A stretch of DNA of 64,000 nt. It comes from Bacillota bacterium. GTDB lineage: Bacteria; Bacillota; Clostridia; Acetivibrionales; DTU013. The notes beneath the pieces are model-generated. The model did not search any database. It was not told the DNA's origin and was given only the letters and a program-made list of their open reading frames with translations. Each line of letters begins with the position of its first letter. Position 1 is the first letter of the stretch. The position numbers were made by a program, and so were the translations under genes. The DNA is taken from NCBI GenBank assembly GCA_023409735.1, contig JAEYRB010000010.1, positions 1 to 64,000 of the forward strand, in the 5' to 3' direction. Shown here piece after piece: positions 34,004-42,727 of this stretch.

Positions 34004-34723
34004 ATGATCAGGACTATTATATGGTACTTGTTTGGCTGGCTAAACTTAGCAATATCCTTTCCGGTGCTTATTATAATAAGACGTTTGGAGAGAATAGGTA
34101 AAACGGATAAGCGAGACAGGCTTGCTGATAAATTCAGTATGAAACTTGCAAAAGGACTATTTTCCCTTACGGGCTCATCACTGGAGATCACGGGGATGGA
34201 AAATATACCTGCCGACAAGCCTGTACTTTTTGTAAGCAATCATCAAAGCCATATGGACAGTGCGGTCATCCATGGATTTATACATGTGCCTAAGGGATTT
34301 ATAGTCGATAAGGATGCTAATAATATTCCCATACTGAGGACATGGCTCAAATATATGAAATGTATTCCCATTGACAGAGGAAACTCCATGCAGAATATAC
34401 GAAGTATGGAGGAAACAATAGAAATACTAAGAGCAGGACACTCTATGGTAATATACCCGGAGGGCAGACTTGATGAAGGGAAATGCCTGCTTAAGTTTAA
34501 GGATGGGTATGTAAGGCTTGCAATGAAAGCGAAGGTGCCTGTTGTACCTGTTACAGTTGTTGATACATGGCGTATTATGAATAGAGCAGGAACAAAAATC
34601 AGCTCGGCGTCAGTGCGCTGTATTATATCACCTGCAATAGATATTAGTGGTTTTAATAAGGGCGATGAGAAAGCTCTTAACCAGAAGATATATAATATTA
34701 TCGATAAAAATCTGAAGATCTGA
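34004..34723 (+). CDS. plsC: 1-acyl-sn-glycerol-3-phosphate acyltransferase (PlsC family)
   Basis: Transfers an acyl chain to lysophosphatidic acid to give phosphatidic acid at the inner face of the membrane. It has an N-terminal hydrophobic segment (WYLFGWLNLAISFPVLIII). Family motifs follow in order: motif I NHQSHMDS (HX4D), motif II FIVDKDANNIPIL, motif III YPEGRLDEGKCLLKFKDG and motif IV VPVVPVTVVDTW. The length of 239 residues is normal. GGGG precedes the ATG. It is followed by a long palindrome and a terminator. Confidence 0.9.
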   Translation: MIRTIIWYLFGWLNLAISFPVLIIIRRLERIGKTDKRDRLADKFSMKLAKGLFSLTGSSLEITGMENIPADKPVLFVSNHQSHMDSAVIHGFIHVPKGFIVDKDANNIPILRTWLKYMKCIPIDRGNSMQNIRSMEETIEILRAGHSMVIYPEGRLDEGKCLLKFKDGYVRLAMKAKVPVVPVTVVDTWRIMNRAGTKISSASVRCIISPAIDISGFNKGDEKALNQKIYNIIDKNLKI

Positions 34724-34791
34724 CATTATGGTGTTTAACAGAGATATCTCGTTTTCATATTTTAGTAAGGCGTGTGATGTCTCGCCTTGTT

Positions 34792-34848
34792 CACATCAGT
34801 CCATAGAAAATTTTTCTACAGCCCCCAAATTTTCTATGGACTGATGTG
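34792..34848. repeat. Perfect 22-bp palindromic repeat element (copy A)
   Basis: Arms at 34792-34813 and 34827-34848 are perfectly complementary over 22 bp around a 13-base loop. The core TAGAAAATTTTTCTA-like sequence recurs in diverged form at 41720-41777 and within 54711-54750, so this is a member of a dispersed palindromic family. Confidence 0.7.
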
Positions 34849-34849
34849 T

Positions 34850-34893
34850 AAAAAAACATTACACATACATAACATGATGTGTGATGTTTTTTT
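34850..34893 (+). terminator. Terminator hairpin just upstream of the C45-type gene
   Basis: AAAAAAACAT pairs with ATGTTTTTTT, and ACACAT with ATGTGT inside it. The T-run ends only 15 bases before the next start codon, so it could end plsC transcripts or attenuate the following gene. Confidence 0.7.
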
Positions 34894-34908
34894 ATGAGGG
34901 GACATTAA

Positions 34909-36600
34909 ATGATCAGAAATGCATTTGGGGGAAGACGCCTAATACAGCTTACAGAAGCCTTCAACAATGATGGATTTGATATCGTGCAGGTCACCAAATA
35001 TAATGGAAGGCTTGGGATAACTGCTGAAAGCAGGCTTGCATCCAACTACGATACAGGTAAGCCTAAAAGAGTTTATTACCTGGAAGGTACGCCGTATGAA
35101 ACAGGTTATCTGATGGGATGCCTTGCTGAGAATGAGGTTTCAAGAATTACCTGTGAGTTCGCCGACAAGGTGGTGTTTTCTTTTATTGGAAACACAACGC
35201 TTGAGAAGGCAAAGCTATTACAGGAGGCCTTTATTAAGCTGGTATACATGTTTTCCAGGAGTACCTGGGAGAAACAGCCTGAAGAAATTAAGGACGAGGT
35301 TCGCGGTATATTTGAGGGCTGTAAAAAATATAATCCCAAGACCAAGGTAAATATGGAGCATCTTATTGTCTTGAATCTGGGAGTTGACATACTATGCTCC
35401 AGAGTCTATACCGGTGGATTTATGAAACGTGGTCTTCAGCCAGAATTTGATCCCGAGGATTACAGAATACCGCTAATGTGCAATGCTTTTACTGTGTCAG
35501 GAAAAAGTGCTGCAAATGGATATTTCTTTGGAAGAGATTTCATGTTTCCAATGGCTGGTGTGCTGCAGGACATTATGGCAATGATCATTTACAATCCCGT
35601 AGGCAAAGAAAATCAAAGGGCAATACCAATGGTAAGCCTTGCAGCTCCCGGAATGATTGGAAGCATTGCTTCAATGAATCTGGATGGGATAGCACTGGGT
35701 GTTGATATGTCTCCGGGCATAAACTGCGACAGCCAGAACATAGGCACTAATTCTCTTTTGCTTACAAAACTTTGTACACAGCTTTGCGACAGTGCTGAGG
35801 CGGTTGTTGATAAGATGGAGAGTATAAGAAGAGGTGTATCCTGGGCGTATATAGTTGCAGATGGGAAAAATGATCGCTCATGTGTAGTTGAGGCGGGAGC
35901 TTCAGGAAATGCACCTGATTTTACAAAGTTTGTTCCTGAGGAGTACAGGCCGGTTCTTCCTGATATGAGCTTTATTGCAGAGCATGGCAGTGAGACCTTC
36001 AGAAACGGGCTCATGGCTCGTTGGAATAATTACGGATATCCAAAGGAATACCTTCGGTTTAATCAGAATATATGGGATTTTTATAACAGTAAGAACCAAA
36101 CGAATATGACCATAGCTCCGGAAGCTTTTTCAGAAAGAGGGTACATAAACAAGAGCAGAAAGGATAAAAACTGTCCTTCCACCTATTACTTTGCCCCACA
36201 GAGAGAGGAAAGTGATGAAATACTTATTGCAACCAATCATTATATCATTCCGGAAATGCGTTATTTTGCTATGCACAAGTGGGTTCAGGAGATCCTCAAA
36301 AAAAGTCTGAATGATATCCAATGGCGTTATGATACCTTAAACGATATGATACTAGAAAAAATTGAAATGAACGGAAGCATAAGCTTTACTGACGCAAAAG
36401 AGCTTACAGGCTTCCTTTCACCATGCGGCAGGTTTCCTGATTACTATAATGATAATCCCAGGAGCAGAGATGGAAAGGAAGTCAGAATAGAGGGCTGCGA
36501 CTGTACCTTTGACCTTAAAAACTGCATAGTTGAGAGTCATTACGGTTACTATTGTGATAACTGGGTCAGATTGACACTCCCTAAATATTTCTGTGATTGA
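34909..36600 (+). CDS. Peptidase C45 / acyl-CoA:6-APA acyltransferase-like Ntn hydrolase
   Basis: A 563-residue soluble protein of the C45 group, whose members act as N-acyl transferases or amide hydrolases after self-cleavage before a Cys. The likely nucleophile is Cys190 in PLMCNAFTVSGKSAANG, followed by the family stretches YFFGRDFMFPMAGVL, SMNLDGIALGVDM and RGVSWAYIVADG. No signal peptide precedes it, so it should be cytoplasmic. It is longer than fungal isopenicillin acyltransferases, with an extra C-terminal ~150 residues ending in several cysteines. The natural substrate is unknown. GAGGGGA precedes the ATG. The upstream terminator suggests its own regulation. Confidence 0.78.
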   Translation: MIRNAFGGRRLIQLTEAFNNDGFDIVQVTKYNGRLGITAESRLASNYDTGKPKRVYYLEGTPYETGYLMGCLAENEVSRITCEFADKVVFSFIGNTTLEKAKLLQEAFIKLVYMFSRSTWEKQPEEIKDEVRGIFEGCKKYNPKTKVNMEHLIVLNLGVDILCSRVYTGGFMKRGLQPEFDPEDYRIPLMCNAFTVSGKSAANGYFFGRDFMFPMAGVLQDIMAMIIYNPVGKENQRAIPMVSLAAPGMIGSIASMNLDGIALGVDMSPGINCDSQNIGTNSLLLTKLCTQLCDSAEAVVDKMESIRRGVSWAYIVADGKNDRSCVVEAGASGNAPDFTKFVPEEYRPVLPDMSFIAEHGSETFRNGLMARWNNYGYPKEYLRFNQNIWDFYNSKNQTNMTIAPEAFSERGYINKSRKDKNCPSTYYFAPQREESDEILIATNHYIIPEMRYFAMHKWVQEILKKSLNDIQWRYDTLNDMILEKIEMNGSISFTDAKELTGFLSPCGRFPDYYNDNPRSRDGKEVRIEGCDCTFDLKNCIVESHYGYYCDNWVRLTLPKYFCD

Positions 36601-36697
36601 CGGTTACTATTTCATGTGATATTGTTGGTGATGAAATTAATCAACAATAAATCATCATACGTTTATTGCATATCGTATATATGGAGTGGGAAAAGTA

Positions 36698-38182
36698 ATG
36701 AAAAAGATTGGTTTTGATAACGACAAATATGTCCGCATGCAATCACAGAAAATTCTTGACAGGATAGCCTACTTCGGAGGGAAGCTCTACCTTGAGTTTG
36801 GGGGAAAGCTGTTTGATGACTACCATGCCTCGCGTGTACTTCCGGGCTTCAAGCCCGACAGTAAAATAAGAATGCTGCTTGAACTAAAGGAGCAGGCGGA
36901 GATAGTTATCACAATCAGTGCAGACGACATAGAGAAAAACAAGAGACGCGGTGACCTGGGTATTACATATGATCAGGATGTTTTTCGCTTAATAGACGCA
37001 TTCAGAGAGATTGGACTTTATGTGGGCAGTGTTGTAATTACGCACTACCGCTCACAAATAACAGCGGACCTTTTCCAAAAGAGGCTTGAGACTTTAGGCA
37101 TAAAGGTATACAGGCACTATCCCATTCCGGATTATCCGGCAAATATTCCACTTATCGTAAGTGATGAAGGCTACGGAAAAAACGATTACATAGAAACTAC
37201 AAGGTCACTTGTTGTTATCACAGCTCCCGGTCCCGGAAGCGGAAAAATGGCAACATGTCTGTCGCAGCTCTACCATGATAATAAACGCAGCATACAGGCA
37301 GGATATGCAAAATTTGAGACCTTCCCAATATGGAACCTTCCTCTGAAACATCCTGTAAACCTCGCATACGAGGCAGCTACAACGGATCTTAACGATGTCA
37401 ACATGATAGACCACTTCCATCTGGAAGCCTATGGTGTTACTACTGTCAATTACAACAGAGATATTGAGATATTCCCGGTACTCAACGCTATGCTTGAGAA
37501 AATCGAAGGTAAATCACCTTATAAAAGCCCGACAGATATGGGCGTGAATATGGCCGGCTTCTGCATAACAGATGATGAGGTGGTATGTAAGGCATCTGAA
37601 CAGGAGATAATCCGTAGATATTATGCTGCAAGATGTGCACAAAGACAGGGTATGGCTGATAAAACAGAGGTGTACAAGCTTGAACTGCTGATGAACCAGC
37701 TTGGAATATCATCTAAGGAACGCCCTGTAGTAAAGGCTGCTCTAGATCGCTCAGAATCCACCGGGGGACCGGCAGTAGCAATCGAGCTGGATGACGGCAG
37801 GATCATAACAGGAAAGACCACCTCGCTTCTTGGAGCTTCTGCTGCATTGCTGCTTAATGCTTTAAAGGAGCTGGGAGGCATACAACATGATATGCATCTT
37901 ATTTCACCTATAATAATTGAACCGATACAGGCACTGAAGGTTAAGCATATGGGAAACCGCAATCCAAGGCTTCATACTGATGAAATTCTTATAGCTTTAT
38001 CAATATGTGCGGCAACAAACCCGACGGCAGCCCTTGCAATGCAGCAGTTATCTAAGCTAAGAGGCTGCGAGGCACATTCTACTGTTATACTGTCGCGTGT
38101 AGATGAAAATATATTCCAGAAGCTTGGCATTAACATTACATATGAGCCACAGTATCAGACAAAAAAGCTTTACCATAAATAG
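36698..38182 (+). CDS. DUF1846 family protein
   Basis: A 494-residue protein of the DUF1846 family, common in Firmicutes and without a firmly known role. Characteristic stretches include GFDNDKYVRMQSQKI at the start, FGGKLFDDYHASRVLPGF, ITAPGPGSGKMATCLSQLYHD, resembling a nucleotide-binding loop (GPGSGKMA), and DHFHLEAYGVTTVNYNRD. The start at 36698 is chosen since GGAG lies upstream of it; a GTG at 36686 is in frame but overlaps that site. It stands alone, ending in a terminator. The P-loop-like motif suggests nucleotide binding, which is inference. Confidence 0.85.
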   Translation: MKKIGFDNDKYVRMQSQKILDRIAYFGGKLYLEFGGKLFDDYHASRVLPGFKPDSKIRMLLELKEQAEIVITISADDIEKNKRRGDLGITYDQDVFRLIDAFREIGLYVGSVVITHYRSQITADLFQKRLETLGIKVYRHYPIPDYPANIPLIVSDEGYGKNDYIETTRSLVVITAPGPGSGKMATCLSQLYHDNKRSIQAGYAKFETFPIWNLPLKHPVNLAYEAATTDLNDVNMIDHFHLEAYGVTTVNYNRDIEIFPVLNAMLEKIEGKSPYKSPTDMGVNMAGFCITDDEVVCKASEQEIIRRYYAARCAQRQGMADKTEVYKLELLMNQLGISSKERPVVKAALDRSESTGGPAVAIELDDGRIITGKTTSLLGASAALLLNALKELGGIQHDMHLISPIIIEPIQALKVKHMGNRNPRLHTDEILIALSICAATNPTAALAMQQLSKLRGCEAHSTVILSRVDENIFQKLGINITYEPQYQTKKLYHK

Positions 38183-38225
38183 ATTTATTATGTGAACAAA
38201 CCAGTAAGAATAACGTAAGAATTTG

Positions 38226-38259
38226 AAAGGGGTACTTTCTAAAAGAAGTATCCTTTTTT
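38226..38259 (+). terminator. Rho-independent terminator after the DUF1846 gene
   Basis: AAAGGGGTACTT pairs with AAGTATCCTTT with one bulge and a wobble, followed by TTTTTT. Confidence 0.75.
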
Positions 38260-38589
38260 GCGAACTCAATGCAGTAGTTGAGGTTGGCCTGCCGATGATG
38301 CTAATGTGTTTTCGGTCAACAGAAAAGCACTAAGGCTGTAAGCTTCCTGGTTTTTTATTTCACTTATCTGTTCTGAGGTTAATGTATCTTTCCCTCTATC
38401 AATTTCAGCACTTAAACGACAGTTTGTGACCGTTATCAGTAATATCTGTGAAATATTGTACTGGTGAGTTTAAAGCTGATACATTACAATGGCTGGTTTC
38501 TTATGGGTGTGAAACAATTTCAATACAAATGTGTCTTTTACATGTCAAGTATTAAAGCTTTATTCCATTTTTCCATTATGGTAAACTAA

Positions 38590-38705
38590 ATAGGAAGCCG
38601 AATCTTCAACTCCGAAGAACGGGGGACGAAATACAATGGGGTGAAGCCATATATATGGCAGGGTATACTCTTTTACCTAATCCGTCAACTAACCCTGTAG
38701 GCCAA
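38590..38705 (+). promoter_or_regulatory. ydaO/yuaA-type cyclic di-AMP riboswitch
   Basis: Conserved blocks of the ydaO aptamer appear in order: GCCGAATCTTC, CGGGGGACGAAA, GGGGTGAAGCC, GGCAGGGTATACTC, CCTAATCCGTCAACTAACC and GTAGGCC. It ends 22 bases before the start of an NlpC/P60 wall hydrolase, the commonest target class of this riboswitch. In characterised cases c-di-AMP turns expression off. No separate terminator is obvious, so control could act at the adjacent ribosome-binding site. Confidence 0.9.
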
Positions 38706-38726
38706 AAAAAGAGGAGGACCTATTTA

Positions 38727-39440
38727 ATGTCACAAAAGATTAAGTTTTTATTGTCATTTTCAGTTCTAATGCTTATTACATTTCTATTTGCACAGTCAGC
38801 TTTTGCCTATTCATCTGATGACCTTGCAAAGAAGGGTATGAGAGGGGAATTGGTTACTCAGCTTCAGAAGGACTTAGAAAAATTAGGCTATATGGACATT
38901 GACCCAACCGGTTATTTTGGAAGTATTACAAAAAATGCAGTAAAGAATTTTCAAAATAAGTATGGGCTTACGGTCGATGGCATAGCAGGAGAACAGACCT
39001 TCAGTAAGTTGGATTCAGTTCTTGGAAGGCAAACAACGAAGGTAGCCTCCAGAGGCTCTTCAAACGGCATAACCTCAGACATAATTACTTATGCCAAAAA
39101 ATTTTTGGGTACTAAATATGTATGGGGCGGCACAACAACTAAAGGCTTTGACTGCTCAGGCTTTGTAAAGTATGTATATTCGCATTTCGATGTTTCATTA
39201 AGCCGTACATCAAGTGCCCAGTCAAAATGTGGTACATATGTAAAAAAAGCAAATCTTGCTGTTGGTGATCTTGTATTTTTTGATACTAACGGAGGTAAGA
39301 ACAATATTACACATGTAGGCATTTATATTGGCGGAGGAAAGTTTATTCACGCATCCTCCAGTCATAAAAAGGTAGTTATTTCTGATATTACATCGGGATA
39401 CTACAGCAGAAAATATATGACTGCAAGACGAGTATTGTAA
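38727..39440 (+). CDS. Secreted NlpC/P60 peptidoglycan endopeptidase with PG-binding domain
   Basis: Cleaves peptide stems in the cell wall. Residues 1-27 are a Sec signal (FLLSFSVLMLITFLFAQSAFA). A PG_binding_1 domain follows (GELVTQLQKDLEKLGYMD, DPTGYFGSITKNAVKNFQ, DGIAGEQTFSKL). The catalytic NlpC/P60 domain begins near 135: KYVWGGTTTKGFDCSGFVKY with the nucleophile Cys, then the His of THVGIYIGGGKFIHAS. AGGAGG sits upstream of the ATG at 38727; the frame is open further upstream only through the riboswitch. Expression should fall or rise with c-di-AMP, linking wall turnover to osmotic and potassium state. Confidence 0.92.
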   Translation: MSQKIKFLLSFSVLMLITFLFAQSAFAYSSDDLAKKGMRGELVTQLQKDLEKLGYMDIDPTGYFGSITKNAVKNFQNKYGLTVDGIAGEQTFSKLDSVLGRQTTKVASRGSSNGITSDIITYAKKFLGTKYVWGGTTTKGFDCSGFVKYVYSHFDVSLSRTSSAQSKCGTYVKKANLAVGDLVFFDTNGGKNNITHVGIYIGGGKFIHASSSHKKVVISDITSGYYSRKYMTARRVL

Positions 39441-39498
39441 CATAGTAATTTCTACCAAGCGTGAACTATAAATGACAAAGCAACTGTAACATTTTTTA

Positions 39499-39537
39499 AC
39501 CGGAATACGGACTTAGACCCGTATTCCGGTTTTTTTA
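39499..39537 (+). terminator. Rho-independent terminator after the NlpC/P60 gene
   Basis: ACCGGAATACGG pairs perfectly with CCGTATTCCGGT, followed by TTTTTTT. Confidence 0.9.
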
Positions 39538-39666
39538 ATGTTAAATAAAATTCCTTGGTGAATGTATCCTGTTACAGAGAAACATTTGCTTTTTACGGCA
39601 TATTTGGGCTTATTGGCGTTGTACCCTATATCCTGCTTTAGTGACACATTTGCCTTTTATCATGCC

Positions 39667-40524
39667 CTACTTTTTCTTCACAGGGATCCACATTTCGCTG
39701 TAGTAATTTTCATCCTGAGTTCCTTTGGGATATGTGGCAGCATCGTTATACATTTCAATACAATAGCCGGCTGCGATTTCGTATTCTCTGCAATTTGGAA
39801 GCCATTCTGAGAAAATTCTTCTATTTACGTCCTGCAGAGAATTCGGCATTGCGCCCTTGCAAGCAAACACGGCCCAGGTAAATGAAGGGATAACCTTTGT
39901 TATGAAGCCCTCCGGTATTTCTTTGGATGTATCACGGTTGTCTGCAATAATATATTCAAACTCGTTTGAACCCATATTTTCATCAATATTTATGCCATAC
40001 ATACCACAGATAAACTTGCCTTTACCGGTCTGAAAATGTTCATTCCAAAACTTTGGTATTTCAGTTTTGGCATTGTCATAACTAAACAACCTTGAAGAGC
40101 CTACAACTTCAAATGAATCTTTTTCAATAATCTTGTAATCCATAATATAACCACCTTCCAAATAGAAATTTAATTTAAGGGGAGCATAAGATTTGATCAT
40201 AACTCCATCCCTTCGGACAGCAGTAGGTGTAACACCATGAAACCGAGAGAAGGCCTTTGTGAAGCTGTCTGGAGAATCATAGCCATACTTAAGTCCAATA
40301 TCAATGATTTTTTCATTCGTGGAGACAAGCTCACTGCCGGCAAGTGTCAGCCTCCGCTGCCGAATGTATTCTCCGACAGTAAATCCGCAAAGCAATGTAA
40401 ACCCCTTTTGGAAATAGAACGGAGAGACAAATGCTTTCTTTGCAATATCTTCAATTGACAGCTTTTCCGTAATATTTTCTTCAATATAGTTTATAGCCTC
40501 GCTCAATCCATCGATCCAGTTCAT
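39667..40524 (-). CDS. AraC family regulator with GyrI-like effector-binding domain
   Basis: The order is the reverse of the usual AraC layout. The DNA-binding part is N-terminal: LSIEDIAKKAFVSPFYFQKG, then IIDIGLKYGYDSPDSFTKAF and HGVTPTAVRR (residues ~18-105). The C-terminal half (~125-285) is a GyrI-like domain (DYKIIEKDSFEVVGSSRLF, then FICGMYGINIDE and YCIEMYNDA), as in Rob and SoxS/BmrR-type drug sensors. Such proteins respond to small toxic molecules. The ATG at 40524 follows GCAGGAGG; an earlier in-frame start is not needed. Its target is unknown; the divergent membrane protein gene 450 bases away is one candidate. Confidence 0.87.
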   Translation of the reverse strand: MNWIDGLSEAINYIEENITEKLSIEDIAKKAFVSPFYFQKGFTLLCGFTVGEYIRQRRLTLAGSELVSTNEKIIDIGLKYGYDSPDSFTKAFSRFHGVTPTAVRRDGVMIKSYAPLKLNFYLEGGYIMDYKIIEKDSFEVVGSSRLFSYDNAKTEIPKFWNEHFQTGKGKFICGMYGINIDENMGSNEFEYIIADNRDTSKEIPEGFITKVIPSFTWAVFACKGAMPNSLQDVNRRIFSEWLPNCREYEIAAGYCIEMYNDAATYPKGTQDENYYSEMWIPVKKK

Positions 40525-40970
40525 GATTAACGCCTCCTGCTGAGTACAGTATATCAATACCTAAAAGGTCATAAACGATTATTTGTGTTATGTTTCGTCT
40601 GCTCTACATAATTATATTACTCTCATATTTAGTATTGAAAAAGTAAAATTCATAATTAAATTTATATTACCCTTGGTCGGGAACATTGTAGTAAATATTA
40701 TCGGTTTGCACTTTAGTATATCGGCAGTACAGGCTATAAAAAGGTTGGTAGTGGGTATAATGAACTGTGCGCCGGTCATTTATAATGAAGACATAAGCAA
40801 AAGCTTATAAATACATAGACGAGCGACGGTCTGTCATGTATTGTTGTTTAACGTCGTGATGGCGTAAAGTAGCACATAAAAATAAGATCTGATGGTAGAT
40901 ATTAGTGGGGAACAGATAGTGTAAAGTAACTTATGAAAACGCGATTTGGAGAATATAGAGAGGAGCTTAT
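40525..40970. other. Intergenic region between the AraC-GyrI and DUF998 genes
   Basis: A 446-base region between divergent genes. A 75-codon open frame at 40583-40810 starts at a TTG with no ribosome-binding site, has no internal Met until late and is not accepted as a gene. No clear promoter pair, terminator or repeat was found. Confidence 0.3.
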
Positions 40971-41627
40971 ATGAGTGAATATATTCAAAGAGTCATACAG
41001 CCTGAGTCTTTTGCCATTTGGGGGCTATCAGGCACAATCGTAGTTCTTGTTGGCAGCCTGGTACCTGCTATTGCTTACAGAGGAAAACTGGGGGAGAAGT
41101 ATAGCCTATTGAATCATTTTGTTTCAGAGCTGGGAGATAGAAATATATCGCTTCTGTCGAGTATATTTAATTCGAGCTTGATACTTGCCGGTATTTTGTT
41201 TTCAATGTTTATGATACAGCTGGCAAGGTATCTGGGGACAATTGGGGCCTTTATTGCCGGAGCTGTGGGAGTGATTGCAGCCTTTGGCTGCTGCATGGTG
41301 GGAGCCTTCCCCATGGATACGATAAAAAAACATGATCGTTGTGCAGCGGTCTTCTTTACAGGTGGATTATCAACGGTGTTTTTGTTTGGGATTATTTCTC
41401 TTCTTGACAAAAGACACGGGCTGCCAATGGAGTTTGTTCTATATGCGTTTATAGTTGCAATGTTTTTTGCTGTTTATATAATGATACCACGAAAAACTAC
41501 AATCGACATTGTGACATATAAAGAACTTGATGCACAAAGGCCGGTTGTATGGGCGTTGCCGCTGCTTGAGTGGATTTCAATGCTTGGGATCATTGGGTGG
41601 ATAGCAGCTGTTTCGTTATGTTTATAA
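40971..41627 (+). CDS. DUF998 family membrane protein
   Basis: An integral membrane protein of 218 residues with six or seven hydrophobic segments. Its pattern matches DUF998: a first helix (IWGLSGTIVVLVGSLVPAIA), a loop with YSLLNHFVSELGDR, then GAVGVIAAFGCCMVGAFPMD and DRCAAVFFTGGLSTVFLFG. The conserved His and acidic residues in the loops hint at catalysis or ligand binding, but the role of the family is unknown. AGAGAGGAG precedes the ATG. Confidence 0.8.
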   Translation: MSEYIQRVIQPESFAIWGLSGTIVVLVGSLVPAIAYRGKLGEKYSLLNHFVSELGDRNISLLSSIFNSSLILAGILFSMFMIQLARYLGTIGAFIAGAVGVIAAFGCCMVGAFPMDTIKKHDRCAAVFFTGGLSTVFLFGIISLLDKRHGLPMEFVLYAFIVAMFFAVYIMIPRKTTIDIVTYKELDAQRPVVWALPLLEWISMLGIIGWIAAVSLCL

Positions 41628-41719
41628 ATGAAAGCTGCTGCACTTGTGTTATAAGAGCGGCTATAGCTGCTGCGGTAATCATATCAGAAACAATTGCGGG
41701 AAAAGGTTCAGCTTATATG

Positions 41720-41777
41720 TTCTGATGTACTGTGAAAATTTTTCTATAACCCAAAATTTTTTATGAATTGATGTGTT
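41720..41777. repeat. Diverged palindromic repeat element (copy B)
   Basis: Shares GAAAATTTTTCTA and the flanking CTGATGTA...TTGATGTGT layout with the perfect 22-bp palindrome at 34792-34848, but the stem now has several mismatches. It lies between the DUF998 and cyclophilin genes. Confidence 0.55.
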
Positions 41778-41844
41778 ATAATATAAAAGTATTTCATGAT
41801 CCGTCGATTTTGATGGGCTATTTATTTTGTAAAGGAGAATTACA

Positions 41845-42366
41845 ATGAATCAAAATCCTGTTGTTACTTTCGAAATGGAAAATGGAAATGTTATGAAGGC
41901 AGAGCTTTATCCCGATATAGCACCCAATACTGTAAGAAATTTTATATCACTTGTCAGCAGCGGCTTTTATGACGGGGTAATTTTTCATAGGGTAATTCCC
42001 GGCTTCATGATACAGGGCGGCGACCCTGAAGGAACAGGTATGGGTGGCCCTGGTTATTGCATTAAAGGAGAATTTTCCGGAAACGGTTTTAAAAACACAT
42101 TAAAACATGAAAAAGGTGTATTATCCATGGCAAGGACAGCCAGACCGAATACTGCCGGCTCCCAGTTCTTCATAATGGTAGAGAAGGCACCGCATCTTGA
42201 TGGTCAGTATGCAGCCTTTGGAAAGGTAATTGAGGGTATTGAGGAGGCAGACAGAATCGTAGCTGTAAAGCGTGACTACAATGATAAGCCAAGAGAGCCT
42301 CAGCGCATGAAAAAGGTGACTGTTGAAACATTTGGGGTTGATTATGGTGAGGTTGAGAAAGCCTGA
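41845..42366 (+). CDS. Peptidyl-prolyl cis-trans isomerase, cyclophilin type
   Basis: A cytoplasmic 173-residue foldase that catalyses proline isomerisation. The cyclophilin signature is complete: FHRVIPGFMIQGGDPEGTG with the catalytic Arg, then LSMARTARPNTAGSQFFIMV and HLDGQYAAFGKVIEG. There is no signal peptide. AAAGGAG lies before the ATG. A 13-bp minisatellite begins ten bases after the stop codon. Confidence 0.93.
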   Translation: MNQNPVVTFEMENGNVMKAELYPDIAPNTVRNFISLVSSGFYDGVIFHRVIPGFMIQGGDPEGTGMGGPGYCIKGEFSGNGFKNTLKHEKGVLSMARTARPNTAGSQFFIMVEKAPHLDGQYAAFGKVIEGIEEADRIVAVKRDYNDKPREPQRMKKVTVETFGVDYGEVEKA

Positions 42367-42376
42367 CAAAATAAAT

Positions 42377-42441
42377 GCACGAGCCGGATGCACGAGTTAG
42401 GTACAAGAGCTGGGTACATGAGCACGATGCAAGAGTTAGAT
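42377..42441 (+). repeat. 13-bp minisatellite, five units
   Basis: Five consecutive 13-base units start at 42377, 42390, 42403, 42416 and 42429. Their consensus is GCAAGAG plus a six-base tail such as TTAGGT or CCGGAT. The units are diverged but keep exact spacing. It is noncoding and lies just beyond the cyclophilin stop. Confidence 0.7.
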
Positions 42442-42520
42442 ATATAAGCATCCTACAGTCTCTAATTGTTTGATAAGAATGAGGCTGCCCCTTCTACTCA
42501 AATTTTGAAATTCTAGTTGA

Positions 42521-42545
42521 AAGGCTCCCATTTGGTGGGAGCCTT
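42521..42545. terminator. Perfect hairpin between convergent genes
   Basis: AAGGCTCCCA pairs with TGGGAGCCTT around five bases, between the cyclophilin gene and the convergent membrane-anchored protein. No long T-run follows on either strand. The rest of 42442-42727 shows nothing else. Confidence 0.55.
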
Positions 42546-42727
42546 GAAAAACCATATGATCTCCGGCATCTGACTGATTACCGTTGATGAAATTGGTTCT
42601 TGTTGACAGTGCCTCTCCAGGAAGCTCCTTATGTCTTAATTATAATAGTTTTACCAACATCCTTAACATGAATTTTTCACATATCTTCACAAGAAGAACT
42701 TTATCCTACTGCGGTTAATAAATATAC

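Noticed and set aside
40583..40810. 75-codon hydrophobic open frame
   Set aside because: TTG start without ribosome-binding site, no early Met and no family resemblance.
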